Below, piece after piece: positions 18,492 through 26,221 of a stretch of 64,000 nt of DNA. Each line of letters begins with the position of its first letter. Position 1 is the stretch's first letter. Source of the stretch: RDYJ01 sp034931405 (GTDB lineage: Bacteria; Cyanobacteriota; Cyanobacteriia; Cyanobacteriales; Nostocaceae); NCBI RefSeq assembly GCF_034931405.1, contig NZ_JAYGHA010000003.1, positions 62,001 through 126,000 on the forward strand, written 5' to 3'. Both the position numbers and the translations under genes were made by a program. A model generated the notes under the pieces. It had not been told where the DNA came from and made no database searches. It saw only the letters and a list, made by a program, of their open reading frames with translations.

Positions 18492-18896
18492 TTAAAGATT
18501 TGTAGAAATAGCTTGTACTGGACAGGTAGGAATACACTGTTCACAAACAATGCAACGCGATCGCGTAAAAGTTAGTTGATATGTATCTGGATTCAGAGAA
18601 AGGGCTTCAGTGGGACAAACTCCAGTACACAAACCACAGTCAACGCATATATCGTCATCAATCACAATTTCACCTAAGTTATGGGAAACACCAATATTTT
18701 GCGATCGCATCCACTCAATAGCTGCATCTAGCTGATCGATATCCCCTAATAATTCCACAACCAATTTACCAATTTGATTGGGGGCAACTTGAGCGCGGAT
18801 AATATTGGCAGCTACATTAAAATCTTTTGCCAGTCTGTAGGTGACAGGCATTTGAATGGCACGTTTAGGAAAAGTCAGAGTGACTCGTTTTTTCAT
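18492..18896 (-). CDS. NIL domain-containing 4Fe-4S ferredoxin
   Basis: The 134-residue protein has an N-terminal NIL domain (residues about 1-75, ligand-binding fold also found in methionine transporters). It is followed by two 4Fe-4S motifs, CVDCGLCTGVCP and CIVCEQCIPTCP. Cyanobacterial homologues are often linked to sulfur or methionine metabolism. It probably carries electrons; partner unknown. It is divergent from the TxlA gene at 18963 with 66 bases between them, so the two may share a control region. Confidence 0.9.
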   Translation of the reverse strand: MKKRVTLTFPKRAIQMPVTYRLAKDFNVAANIIRAQVAPNQIGKLVVELLGDIDQLDAAIEWMRSQNIGVSHNLGEIVIDDDICVDCGLCTGVCPTEALSLNPDTYQLTFTRSRCIVCEQCIPTCPVQAISTNL

Positions 18897-18962
18897 GGGT
18901 AAAAAACTGGGTTTTGGTACACTAGATCATGAAAGTGCTTAACAAGTTTTAATAAATAAATT

Positions 18963-19550
18963 ATGAGTACAGATGCACCCATGAATACTACCAAGCCTGA
19001 ATCTACTCTGGGCAGACGGGTAAGAAATTTTCTCATTGTCATTGTAGCGATCATATTGAGTGCGGCGCTATTTTTAGGACTAAGAACCCAGACAGCCTCA
19101 ACTTCTCTCACCCAACTAGATAAAGCATCCACACCTTTGGAAGTAGCTGTCAGCAATAATAAGCCTAGTTTAGTAGAATTCTATGCTGATTGGTGTACAG
19201 TTTGCCAAAAAATGGCTCCAGAAATGGCTCAACTCAAACAGCAATACGCTGACAAGCTAAATTTTGTCATGCTGAATGTAGATAATAATAAATGGTTGCC
19301 AGAAATGCTGAAATATCGAGTAGATGGCATTCCTCATTTTATCTTTTTGGGTAATCAAGCGGAAGTTATAGCCGAAGCTATTGGTGATATACCCCTTTCT
19401 GTCATGTCCAGCAATTTAGAAGCCTTGGTGACAGGTTCTCCCCTTCCTTATGCTCAAGCTAGTGGCCAAACTTCCAAATTCTCAGCCCCAGTATCAGCCG
19501 ATAATAGCCAAGATGATCCCCGTAGTCATGGTAGCCAAGTGGTAAATTAA
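18963..19550 (+). CDS. txlA: Thylakoid thioredoxin-like protein (TxlA/HCF164-like)
   Basis: The 195-residue protein has one N-terminal membrane segment (FLIVIVAIILSAALFLG, residues 23-39) and a thioredoxin fold with the active site WCTVC (Cys78, Cys81) in FYADWCTVCQKMAPEM. The cis-Pro loop is VDGIPHFIF. This combination is that of TxlA/HCF164, a membrane-bound thioredoxin needed for cytochrome b6f/photosystem biogenesis. The active-site domain should face the thylakoid lumen. It follows no operon partner; a hairpin repeat directly follows it. Confidence 0.88.
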   Translation: MSTDAPMNTTKPESTLGRRVRNFLIVIVAIILSAALFLGLRTQTASTSLTQLDKASTPLEVAVSNNKPSLVEFYADWCTVCQKMAPEMAQLKQQYADKLNFVMLNVDNNKWLPEMLKYRVDGIPHFIFLGNQAEVIAEAIGDIPLSVMSSNLEALVTGSPLPYAQASGQTSKFSAPVSADNSQDDPRSHGSQVVN

Positions 19551-19561
19551 TCTCAGCATTC

Positions 19562-19627
19562 AGATCCCCGACTTCTGACCAAAAATCATGATTTATTGAT
19601 CTGATGAAATAAAGAAGTCGGGGATCT
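19562..19627. repeat. Hairpin repeat of the AGATCCCCGACTTCT family
   Basis: The arms AGATCCCCGACTTCT and AGAAGTCGGGGATCT enclose a 36-base AT-rich middle, in the gap between txlA and the converging gene at 19634. The flanking GTAAG terminal repeats of the fuller copies are not seen here. Confidence 0.8.
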
Positions 19628-19633
19628 TACCCC

Positions 19634-19867
19634 TTACTCATTACTTTTTTGCTCTAAAATACCGCTTTCAATCATCAATTTTGGCCAGATTAATAAAAAG
19701 AAACCCATCCAAACTAACAGAGGGATAGCAACAATAATTGTCAGCCAGATAAGTTTAAATATTAACCAGCTACCACTAATCAATATTAAACCTGTGAGCA
19801 TTATTGACCAAGGTTGACACCACCAAGGTTTATAATGCCAAGGATTCATAGGTTTTTGTTCAGGCAT
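19634..19867 (-). CDS. Small membrane protein (DUF6737-like)
   Basis: The 77-residue protein has a conserved-looking N-terminus, MNPWHYKPWWCQPWSI, and two membrane segments (ILTGLILISGSWLIFKLIW; IVAIPLLVWMGFFLLIWP). The sequence resembles a family of short cyanobacterial membrane proteins, DUF6737 as far as I can recall. Function is unknown. It is convergent with txlA. Confidence 0.65.
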   Translation of the reverse strand: MPEQKPMNPWHYKPWWCQPWSIMLTGLILISGSWLIFKLIWLTIIVAIPLLVWMGFFLLIWPKLMIESGILEQKSNE

Positions 19868-20034
19868 AGTTTTTCCTTAGTTTTGGATGAATTTGTTTTG
19901 TAGTGAGTAATTGATCGCTCTCTTTCCAGGTTTGAAAGAGCTAAAGCCATGACTAAGAACTTTTATTTTATTAAAAATAATCAACTTTTAGTACAATGGT
20001 TACAGGTAAATTTAGCACAAATTAAAACTTAAAT

Positions 20035-21156
20035 ATGATTGGGGTTGCAATTGTCGGTACTGGATTTGGACAAAAAGTTCATATTCCCGCATTTCAAGCA
20101 CATCACAAAACCGAGATAGTCGCTGTTTATCATAGAGATATTAACAAGGCTCAAGCTATTGCTAAAGCTCATAATATTCCCCATGCTAGTGATAATTTAT
20201 CTGAGATTCTCACTTTACCACAAGTGCAAGCCGTCAGCATTTCCACACCGCCATTTTTACATTATGAAATGGGCAAGAAAGTATTAGAGGCTGGTAAACA
20301 TCTGTTATTAGAAAAACCTACTGCTTTAAACGCAACTGAAGCCAAAGAACTATATCAATTAGCCCAACAGCAAGGTGTGATTGCAACGGTAGATTTTGAA
20401 TTTCGCTTTGTTCCCGCATGGCAATATTTTGCTGAACTTTTGTCTTCAGAATATGTTGGTAATTTGCGCTTAATTAAAATTGACTGGTTAGGTGCTTCTC
20501 GCAGTGACACTTCCCGCCCTTGGAATTGGTATTCTAGCCAAGAAAAAGGTGGTGGTGCATTAGGTTCTTTGGGTTCTCATGCTTTTGATTATATTCATTG
20601 GTTATTTGGACCAGTTGATAGATTAAATGCCTATTTAAATACAGCTATTCCCACAAGAATTGATCCTGCAAATGGGGAATTAAAAGCAGTTAATACAGAT
20701 GATAATTGTCTGTTATCTCTGGGATTAGTAAACGGTACACCATGCCAAGTTTCTATTAGTGCAGTTGTTCATGCAGCTAAACCTCATAAGATAGAAGTTT
20801 ATGGAGATAAAGGTACATTAGTTTTAGAAAGTGATGATCAAAAAGATTATATTCATGGGTTTCGGGTTTGGAGTTCTCAACCTGGGCAACCTTTAGCAGA
20901 AATGGAAATTCCTTCACAATTACTATTTCCTCAACATTATGCTGATGGTCGGATTTGTGCATTTCTTCGGGTTGTAAATGAATGGGTAACAGGAATTGAA
21001 ACTCAACAGGAAATTATCCCATCTTTGCTCCAAGGGGTTTATTCGCAATTATTAATGGATTTATCTCATCAATCTCATGAATCAGGAAACTGGGTAGATG
21101 TACCGAGTTTAGAATCTTTTCTGGCTCAGGACTTACGCAAAACAGAACGGAAGTAG
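20035..21156 (+). CDS. Gfo/Idh/MocA family oxidoreductase
   Basis: The 373-residue protein has the N-terminal Rossmann NAD(P) motif GTGFGQKVHIPAF (GxGxxG-like), the conserved EKPTALNATEA (EKP motif) and a C-terminal alpha/beta substrate domain. Family members oxidise or reduce sugars, inositols or biliverdin-like compounds; substrate here is unknown. The last codons, encoding QDLRKTERK, are written in a repeat arm (21128 onwards), so the natural C-terminus may have been altered by insertion. It is followed by 240 bases and then glpX on the same strand. Confidence 0.85.
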   Translation: MIGVAIVGTGFGQKVHIPAFQAHHKTEIVAVYHRDINKAQAIAKAHNIPHASDNLSEILTLPQVQAVSISTPPFLHYEMGKKVLEAGKHLLLEKPTALNATEAKELYQLAQQQGVIATVDFEFRFVPAWQYFAELLSSEYVGNLRLIKIDWLGASRSDTSRPWNWYSSQEKGGGALGSLGSHAFDYIHWLFGPVDRLNAYLNTAIPTRIDPANGELKAVNTDDNCLLSLGLVNGTPCQVSISAVVHAAKPHKIEVYGDKGTLVLESDDQKDYIHGFRVWSSQPGQPLAEMEIPSQLLFPQHYADGRICAFLRVVNEWVTGIETQQEIIPSLLQGVYSQLLMDLSHQSHESGNWVDVPSLESFLAQDLRKTERK

Positions 21157-21219
21157 GGGTAATTCATGAATTACTCCTACGCAAGAATCAGGTTTTGAGT
21201 TCAATCTTGCGTAAGTCCT
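21128..21219. repeat. Nested inverted repeat (MITE-like) overlapping a gene end
   Basis: Outer arms AGGACTTACGCAA (21128-21140) and TTGCGTAAGTCCT (21207-21219) enclose a second, near-perfect palindrome at 21153-21180 (GTAGGGGTAATTCATG / CATGAATTACTCCTAC). GGACTTACGCAA is a common cyanobacterial repeat end. The left arm supplies the final codons and the stop of the oxidoreductase. The inner stem may also act as a transcription terminator. Confidence 0.75.
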
Positions 21220-21397
21220 ATGGCTGAATGAATTAATGCAAAAGTATTAGTAAAATCTTTAGCTGCACCTTGGTCGCAAAACTTAACACAGGCTTTCTGC
21301 AAGACTTTTTTCCATAAGTATCCGTACTTTGGTAGACTTGAAGACTGAAATGGCCAGATAAAACGACGCTAAGATCAGCAATTGAGAGGGTAGTTCT

Positions 21398-22435
21398 GTG
21401 GAAAATACACTTGGGTTAGAGATTATTGAGGTAGTGGAGCAAGCAGCGATCGCCTCCTCAAAGTGGATGGGTAAAGGGGAAAAGAATACTGCTGATGAAG
21501 TAGCAGTAGAAGCTATGCGGGAACGGATGAACAAAATCCATATGCGTGGTCGCATCGTTATCGGCGAAGGCGAACGCGATGAAGCCCCTATGCTTTACAT
21601 TGGTGAAGAAGTTGGTATTTGTACCCAACCAGATGCAAAAAATTTCTGTAACCCTGATGAATTAGTAGAAATTGACATTGCTGTTGACCCCTGCGAAGGT
21701 ACTAACCTAGTTGCTTATGGTCAAAATGGCTCAATGGCAGTTTTGGCGATTTCTGAAAAAGGCGGTTTATTTGCTGCTCCTGACTTCTACATGAAGAAAC
21801 TCGCAGCACCAGCAGCCGCTAGAGGTCATGTTGATATCAGCAAGTCAGCTACAGAAAACCTGAAAATCCTTTCTGAGTGCTTAAACCGTGCTATTGAAGA
21901 ATTAGTAGTAGTGGTGATGGATCGTCCCCGTCACAAAGACCTTATTCAAGAAATTCGCACCGCTGGAGCAAGAGTCAGACTGATCAGTGATGGTGACGTT
22001 TCTGCCGCGATCTCTTGTGCTTTTGCTGGTACTAACATCCATGCGTTGATGGGTATCGGTGCTGCCCCAGAAGGTGTAATTTCTGCTGCGGCTATGCGTT
22101 GCTTGGGTGGACACTTCCAAGGACAATTGATTTACGATCCAGAAGTAGTTCAAACAGGTTTGATTGGTGAAAGCAGAGAAGGTAATCTTGCTCGTTTGGC
22201 AGAAATGAACATCACCGATCCAGATAAGATATACAATTCTGATGAATTAGCTTCTGGTAATACAGTGCTATTTGCAGCTTGTGGTATCACTCCCGGAACT
22301 CTGATGGAAGGTGTACGTTTCTTCCACGGTGGTGCTAGAACCCAAAGCTTGGTTATTTCCAGCCAATCTAAAACTGCTCGGTTTGTGGATACAGTTCACT
22401 TGTGGGATGAACCCAAGGTTATTCAACTGCGGTAA
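21398..22435 (+). CDS. glpX: Class II fructose-1,6-/sedoheptulose-1,7-bisphosphatase
   Basis: The 345-residue protein matches GlpX-type FBPase/SBPase, the bifunctional Calvin-cycle phosphatase of cyanobacteria. Visible motifs are GRIVIGEGERDEAPMLYIGEEVG and the metal-binding VDPCEGTNLVAYGQNGSMAV. The start is GTG 21398 with GAGAGGG about 7 bases before it. In cyanobacteria this enzyme is redox controlled and AMP-sensitive. It is followed by STRR-type repeats and hemA on the same strand, and probably forms its own transcript. Confidence 0.96.
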   Translation: MENTLGLEIIEVVEQAAIASSKWMGKGEKNTADEVAVEAMRERMNKIHMRGRIVIGEGERDEAPMLYIGEEVGICTQPDAKNFCNPDELVEIDIAVDPCEGTNLVAYGQNGSMAVLAISEKGGLFAAPDFYMKKLAAPAAARGHVDISKSATENLKILSECLNRAIEELVVVVMDRPRHKDLIQEIRTAGARVRLISDGDVSAAISCAFAGTNIHALMGIGAAPEGVISAAAMRCLGGHFQGQLIYDPEVVQTGLIGESREGNLARLAEMNITDPDKIYNSDELASGNTVLFAACGITPGTLMEGVRFFHGGARTQSLVISSQSKTARFVDTVHLWDEPKVIQLR

Positions 22436-22541
22436 TAACTCGTGATTGGGGAAAAGGTGATTGGGAAAAGGCAAGAGGTAAGAGGCAGGGAAGCAGGGGA
22501 GAATAATTTTCTATCTATTTATTCCCAATTCCCAATCCTCA

Positions 22542-22617
22542 CCAGTCCCCAGTCCCCAGTCCCCAGTCCCCAGTCCCCATTACCTATTACCCATTACCCA
22601 TTACCAATTACCAATTT
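22542..22617. repeat. STRR-type heptamer array and degenerate tandem ATTACC repeats
   Basis: CCCCAGT is repeated five times head to tail, followed by repeats of the ATTACC(C/A) type up to the hemA start. Such short tandem repeats are characteristic of heterocystous cyanobacteria. The array fills the gap between glpX and hemA; the ribosome-binding site of hemA (TTTTAAGAA) is written immediately after it. Confidence 0.8.
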
Positions 22618-22623
22618 TAAGAA

Positions 22624-23910
22624 ATGAATATTGCAGTGGTGGGGTTAAGCCATAAAACAGCCCCTGTAGAAGTTAGAGAAAAATTAAGTATACCGGAACC
22701 CCAAACAGAAGGTGCGATCGCTCATCTCCTCAGCTATCCTCATATTGATGAAGTCGCTATCCTCAGTACCTGCAACCGTTTGGAAATTTACATTGTTAGC
22801 AGTGAAATTACTCAAGGTCTTCAGGAAGTTACTCAGTTTCTCGCAGAACATAGCAAATTACCTGTGATGTCTCTGCGACAACACCTATTTATGTTGATGC
22901 ACAATGACGCAGTAATGCACATTATGCGGGTGTCCGCTGGGTTGGATAGTCTGGTACTCGGTGAGGGACAAATTCTGGCTCAGGTGAAAAATACTCACAA
23001 ACTGGGACAGCAATTTAATGGTATAAAAACAATTTTAAATCGCTTATTTAAACAGGCGCTGACAGCAGGTAAGCGGGTTCGCACTGAAACTAATATTGGT
23101 ACTGGTGCAGTCTCCATTAGTTCTGCGGCTGTGGAATTAGCGCAGATAAAAGTAGAAAATTTAGCCCCTTACCGTGTGGCTATTCTCGGTGCTGGGAAAA
23201 TGTCCCGGTTACTTGTACAACACCTGATTTCTAAGGGTGCAACTCAAATTAGTATTGTTAATCGTTCCCGTGAACGTGCGGAAGAATTAGCTAAAAATTT
23301 CCCAGAACACCCTATTAAAATTCATCTGCTCCCGGAAATGATGTCTGTGGTAGCTCATAGTGATTTGGTGTTTACTAGCACTTCTGCAACTGAACCAATT
23401 CTAGACCGCACTAAGTTAGAAATGGTTTTAGATCCTAACCACTCGCTGATGTTATTTGATATTTCTGTACCCAGAAATGTGGATGCAGATGTAAATGATC
23501 TGACAAATGTCCAAGCCTTTAATGTGGATGATTTGAAGGCTGTTGTGGCACAAAATTACGAAAGTCGCCGCAAAATGGCACAGGAAGCGGAAAAACTTCT
23601 AGATGAAGAAGCTGATGCTTTTGATATATGGTGGCGGAGTTTAGAAACTGTCTCTACTATCAGTTCTCTGCGAAATAAAATTGAAAGCATCCGCGAACAA
23701 GAGCTAGAAAAGGCTTTATCTCGCTTGGGTTCGGAATTTGGCGAAAAACACCAAGAAGTAATTGAGGCTTTAACTAGAGGAATAGTTAATAAAATATTAC
23801 ATGACCCAATGGTACAATTACGGGCGCAGCAAGATGTGGAAGCCAGACGTAATTGTATGCAGACTCTGCAAATGTTATTTAACCTAGACGGAGAGAAACA
23901 ATTTAGCTAA
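22624..23910 (+). CDS. hemA: Glutamyl-tRNA reductase
   Basis: The 428-residue protein is the first committed enzyme of tetrapyrrole synthesis by the C5 route, reducing Glu-tRNA to glutamate-1-semialdehyde with NADPH. The catalytic Cys50 lies in ILSTCNRLEIY. Other landmarks are GLSHKTAPVEVREKLS, HIMRVSAGLDSLVLGEGQILAQVK and the nucleotide-binding VAILGAGKMSRLL. A C-terminal dimerisation helix is present. Heme and chlorophyll for the cell come from it, as does the substrate for AcsF. It stands alone; a tandem repeat field follows. Confidence 0.97.
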   Translation: MNIAVVGLSHKTAPVEVREKLSIPEPQTEGAIAHLLSYPHIDEVAILSTCNRLEIYIVSSEITQGLQEVTQFLAEHSKLPVMSLRQHLFMLMHNDAVMHIMRVSAGLDSLVLGEGQILAQVKNTHKLGQQFNGIKTILNRLFKQALTAGKRVRTETNIGTGAVSISSAAVELAQIKVENLAPYRVAILGAGKMSRLLVQHLISKGATQISIVNRSRERAEELAKNFPEHPIKIHLLPEMMSVVAHSDLVFTSTSATEPILDRTKLEMVLDPNHSLMLFDISVPRNVDADVNDLTNVQAFNVDDLKAVVAQNYESRRKMAQEAEKLLDEEADAFDIWWRSLETVSTISSLRNKIESIREQELEKALSRLGSEFGEKHQEVIEALTRGIVNKILHDPMVQLRAQQDVEARRNCMQTLQMLFNLDGEKQFS

Positions 23911-23927
23911 ACCAGCAGGAGTCAGGA

Positions 23928-24303
23928 ATCGTAGGGGCGAAGCATTCGGCGTAAGGGTGGAAGATTCGGCGTAAGGGTGGAAGATTCGGTGTAAGGGCGG
24001 AAGATTCGGTGTAAGGGCGGAAGATTCGGTGTAAGGGCGAAGCATTCGGTGTAAGGGCGAAGCATTCGGTGTAAGGGCGAAGCATTCGGAAGATAAACAT
24101 GGGGAAAAACCGATAAATTATCGCCCGAATGCTTCGCCCCTACATGGGGAAAAACCGATNNNNNNNNNNNNNNNNNNNNNNNNNAATTATCGCCCGAATG
24201 CTTCGCCCCTACATGGGGAAAAACCGATAAATTATCGCCCGAATGCTTCGCCCCTACATGGGGAAAAACCGATAAATTATCGCCCGAATGCTTCGCCCCT
24301 ACT
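23928..24303. repeat. Tandem GGCGAAGCATTCGG repeat field in two orientations, with gap
   Basis: The left part (23928-24096) is a head-to-tail array of about 20-bp units, ATTCGG(T/C)GTAAGGGCGGAAG and close variants. The right part (24114-24303) repeats a unit of about 47 bp in the opposite orientation: CGCCCGAATGCTTCGCCCCTA then CATGGGGAAAAACCGATAAATTAT. A 25-N gap lies at 24160-24184 in the second array, so copy number is uncertain. An apparent frame on the minus strand at 23903-24100 is only repeat translated. Confidence 0.85.
24160..24184. other. Assembly gap (25 N)
   Basis: Unknown bases in the middle of a tandem repeat; probably a collapsed or expanded array. Confidence 0.98.
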
Positions 24304-24311
24304 TGTTCCCC

Positions 24312-24644
24312 TCACATCTTAAATTGTTCTAACTGCTTTGTTTGTTGTTCTAATCTCACGGCTAGGCGATCGCATACTAAATCACATAACTGAAATAAGA
24401 TAGGATCAGCAATTTCATAAATAACGCTGACTCCCTCTGGTGTTCGTTTGACAATACCCGCTTGAGTTAAAATCTTCAGATGCTTTGATACATTCGCTTG
24501 TCCTAGTCCAGTCTCCGCAATAATTTGGGTTACATTCTTCGCTCCAGTTTTCAAACAACACAACACTTGCAACCGACTAACTTCAGACAGCACTTTAAAA
24601 TAATCTGCAACTTGAATAAGAGCGCCTGGATATATCTCTGACAT
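24312..24644 (-). CDS. ArsR/SmtB-family transcriptional regulator (BigR/SqrR-like)
   Basis: The 110-residue protein has the ArsR winged-helix fold, with recognition helix GLGQANVSKHLKILTQAGIVKR. Cysteines occur at C29/C30 (in LCCLK, helix alpha-2) and C87/C91 (CDLVC, helix alpha-5). This places a Cys in alpha-2 and one in alpha-5, as in persulfide sensors BigR and SqrR, and no arsenic-type CxC motif is visible. It is divergent from the persulfide dioxygenase gene, with a palindrome between them at 24688-24701. Likely it represses the sulfur operon and is released by polysulfide; that is an inference from sequence and context. Confidence 0.78.
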   Translation of the reverse strand: MSEIYPGALIQVADYFKVLSEVSRLQVLCCLKTGAKNVTQIIAETGLGQANVSKHLKILTQAGIVKRTPEGVSVIYEIADPILFQLCDLVCDRLAVRLEQQTKQLEQFKM

Positions 24645-24687
24645 AAAAAACTAAAAGAATTTTATAACTTTATATTGATTATTCTAC

Positions 24688-24701
24688 CATATAGTTATAT
24701 G
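24688..24701. promoter_or_regulatory. Palindrome in the divergent promoter, likely ArsR operator
   Basis: CATATAGTTATATG is a perfect 6+2+6 inverted repeat in the 77-base gap between the regulator and the persulfide dioxygenase gene. It is framed by ATTC at 24681 and GAAT at 24705, also inverted. The AT-rich two-fold symmetry and location fit an ArsR-type operator. Confidence 0.6.
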
Positions 24702-24721
24702 ATTGAATTATAAAAAAATGA

Positions 24722-25432
24722 ATGGAAGTAAAAAAAATGTTATTTCGCCAACTTTTTGACAAAGAATCTAGTACATACACGTATCTAATAGCTGACGAGA
24801 CAACAAAAGCGGCAGTTCTTGTAGATCCTGTATTAGAACAGGTAGAACGAGATTTACAACTAATTCAGGAACTAGGTTTGACATTGCACTACTGTATGGA
24901 AACTCACATTCATGCAGATCATATCACAGGTACGGGTAAATTACGTGAATTAACCGGATGTTTGGGGGTTGTACCAGAAAATGCACCAGCGAGTTGTGCA
25001 GATAAACAGATGAAAGACGGAGAAATTCTAGAACTGGGATCAATTATAATTCAAGCGATCGCCACACCAGGACATACAGACAGTCATCTAGCTTATTTAG
25101 TCAACCAAGAAAGATTATTAACAGGAGATTCCTTATTAATTCGTGGTTGTGGAAGAACTGATTTTCAAAGTGGTGATGCAGGAACTTTGTTTGAAGTAGT
25201 CACACGAAAATTGTTTACCCTTGCAGATGAAATTTTAGTTTATCCAGGACATGATTACAAGGGTTTTACAGTTTCAACAATTGGAGAAGAGAAACAATAC
25301 AATCCTAGATTTAGAGGACATAATCGCAATAGTTTTATTAAATTTATGTCCGGTTTAAATTTACCAAATCCGCAAAAAATGATGGCAGCAGTTCCAGCAA
25401 ATCTACGTTGCGGTAATGAAGTTTTAGTGTAA
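24722..25432 (+). CDS. Persulfide dioxygenase-type MBL-fold metallohydrolase (ETHE1/Blh-like)
   Basis: The 236-residue protein has the metallo-beta-lactamase metal site THIHADH (H62, H64, D66, H67), H118 in ATPGHTDSH, D136 in TGDSLLIRGCGRTDFQ and YPGHDYKG. The RGCGRTDFQ segment and single-domain size point to the ETHE1/Blh persulfide dioxygenase group, which oxidises glutathione persulfide to sulfite. It is the first gene downstream of the palindrome. The stop codon is inside the terminal repeat of a MITE at 25429. An internal ATG at 24737 (GGAAG 8 bases before) could be the true start. Confidence 0.88.
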   Translation: MEVKKMLFRQLFDKESSTYTYLIADETTKAAVLVDPVLEQVERDLQLIQELGLTLHYCMETHIHADHITGTGKLRELTGCLGVVPENAPASCADKQMKDGEILELGSIIIQAIATPGHTDSHLAYLVNQERLLTGDSLLIRGCGRTDFQSGDAGTLFEVVTRKLFTLADEILVYPGHDYKGFTVSTIGEEKQYNPRFRGHNRNSFIKFMSGLNLPNPQKMMAAVPANLRCGNEVLV

Positions 25433-25551
25433 GAATTCAGGTAAGGCGATAAGATCCCCGACTTCTTTTATTTATTTTGTCCATAAATGATAAATTGATC
25501 TGGTGAAGTCGGGGATCTGGGTATGAACGATTGCTATAGCTGAATACTTAC
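25429..25551 (+). repeat. MITE-like element (most complete copy)
   Basis: The element starts GTAAGAATTCAG and ends CTGAATACTTAC, which are inverted terminal repeats with one mismatch. An internal hairpin (25452-25518) has arms AGATCCCCGACTTCT and GAAGTCGGGGATCT. It encodes nothing. Its first bases supply the TAA stop of the persulfide dioxygenase. Copies lie at 27150-27272, and in reverse at 17302-17428 and 33041-33159. Confidence 0.82.
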
Positions 25552-25596
25552 GTTTTAGTTAACAATTAATTTGATTAATTCAACAGGAAAGAAAAA

Positions 25597-26136
25597 ATGA
25601 CCACATCTATCAATACAAAATTGCAATTACTTAATGCAGCTACAGTTAAAGAATTGAGAGAAACAGAACAAATCCAACTAATAGATGTAAGAGAAGCTTC
25701 AGAATATGCAGCCGAACATATTCCTGGATCTCAACTTTTACCTTTATCTAAATTTCAGCCAGAACAAATATCTTTAATTCCTGGTAAACAAATTGTTATT
25801 TACTGTCAATCAGGAAATCGCTCAAACCAAGCAGCACAAAAACTAATTCAATCTGGGTTTTCAGAATTTAGCCAATTACAAGGAGGAATTACAGCTTGGA
25901 AACAGTCAGGATATCCAACACAAATTAATCAAAATGCTCCTATTAGTTTAATGAGACAAGTACAAATAGTTGCAGGTTCTTTAGTATTTACAGGAACTGT
26001 ATTAGGTGCATTTGTTTCTCCCTGGTTTTTAATTTTAAGTGGTTTTGTAGGTGCGGGTTTAGTATTTGCAGGAGTAAGTAACACCTGTGCAATGGCAATG
26101 CTATTAGCTAAATTACCTTATAACCAGGGTGATTAA
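25597..26136 (+). CDS. Rhodanese with C-terminal membrane domain
   Basis: The 179-residue protein has an N-terminal rhodanese domain with IDVREASEYAAEHIPGSQLLPLS and the active-site loop CQSGNRS (Cys70). After it come two hydrophobic segments (QIVAGSLVFTGTVLGAFVSPWFLILSGFVGAGLVFAGV), a DUF2892-type tail. Rhodaneses transfer sulfane sulfur between thiols, so it can relay persulfide at the membrane. It follows the persulfide dioxygenase on the same strand and precedes the exporter; the ribosome-binding site is GGAAAG. Probably one sulfur-stress operon, although repeats interrupt the gaps. Confidence 0.88.
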   Translation: MTTSINTKLQLLNAATVKELRETEQIQLIDVREASEYAAEHIPGSQLLPLSKFQPEQISLIPGKQIVIYCQSGNRSNQAAQKLIQSGFSEFSQLQGGITAWKQSGYPTQINQNAPISLMRQVQIVAGSLVFTGTVLGAFVSPWFLILSGFVGAGLVFAGVSNTCAMAMLLAKLPYNQGD

Positions 26137-26156
26137 AATCTTGTGTGTGCGTTATT

Positions 26157-26189
26157 AGATCCCCGACTTCTTTGAGAAGTCGGGGATCT
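26157..26189. repeat. Compact hairpin between rhodanese and exporter genes
   Basis: AGATCCCCGACTTCT is followed after three bases by AGAAGTCGGGGATCT: a long, nearly perfect stem with a tiny loop. It is the core of the interspersed family without flanks. It could slow transcription or protect the transcript end within the operon. Confidence 0.85.
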
Positions 26190-26221
26190 GAAAGTCAATT
26201 ACAAATTACAAATTACAAATT

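Noticed and set aside
22542..22617. CCCCAGT repeats considered as a CRISPR-like array
   Set aside because: Units are contiguous 7-mers without spacers, so this is a short tandem repeat.
23903..24100. 65-codon minus-strand frame rich in Tyr, Pro, Phe and Ala
   Set aside because: It is only the tandem GGCGAAGCATTCGG array translated; the repeated amino acid pattern follows the DNA unit.
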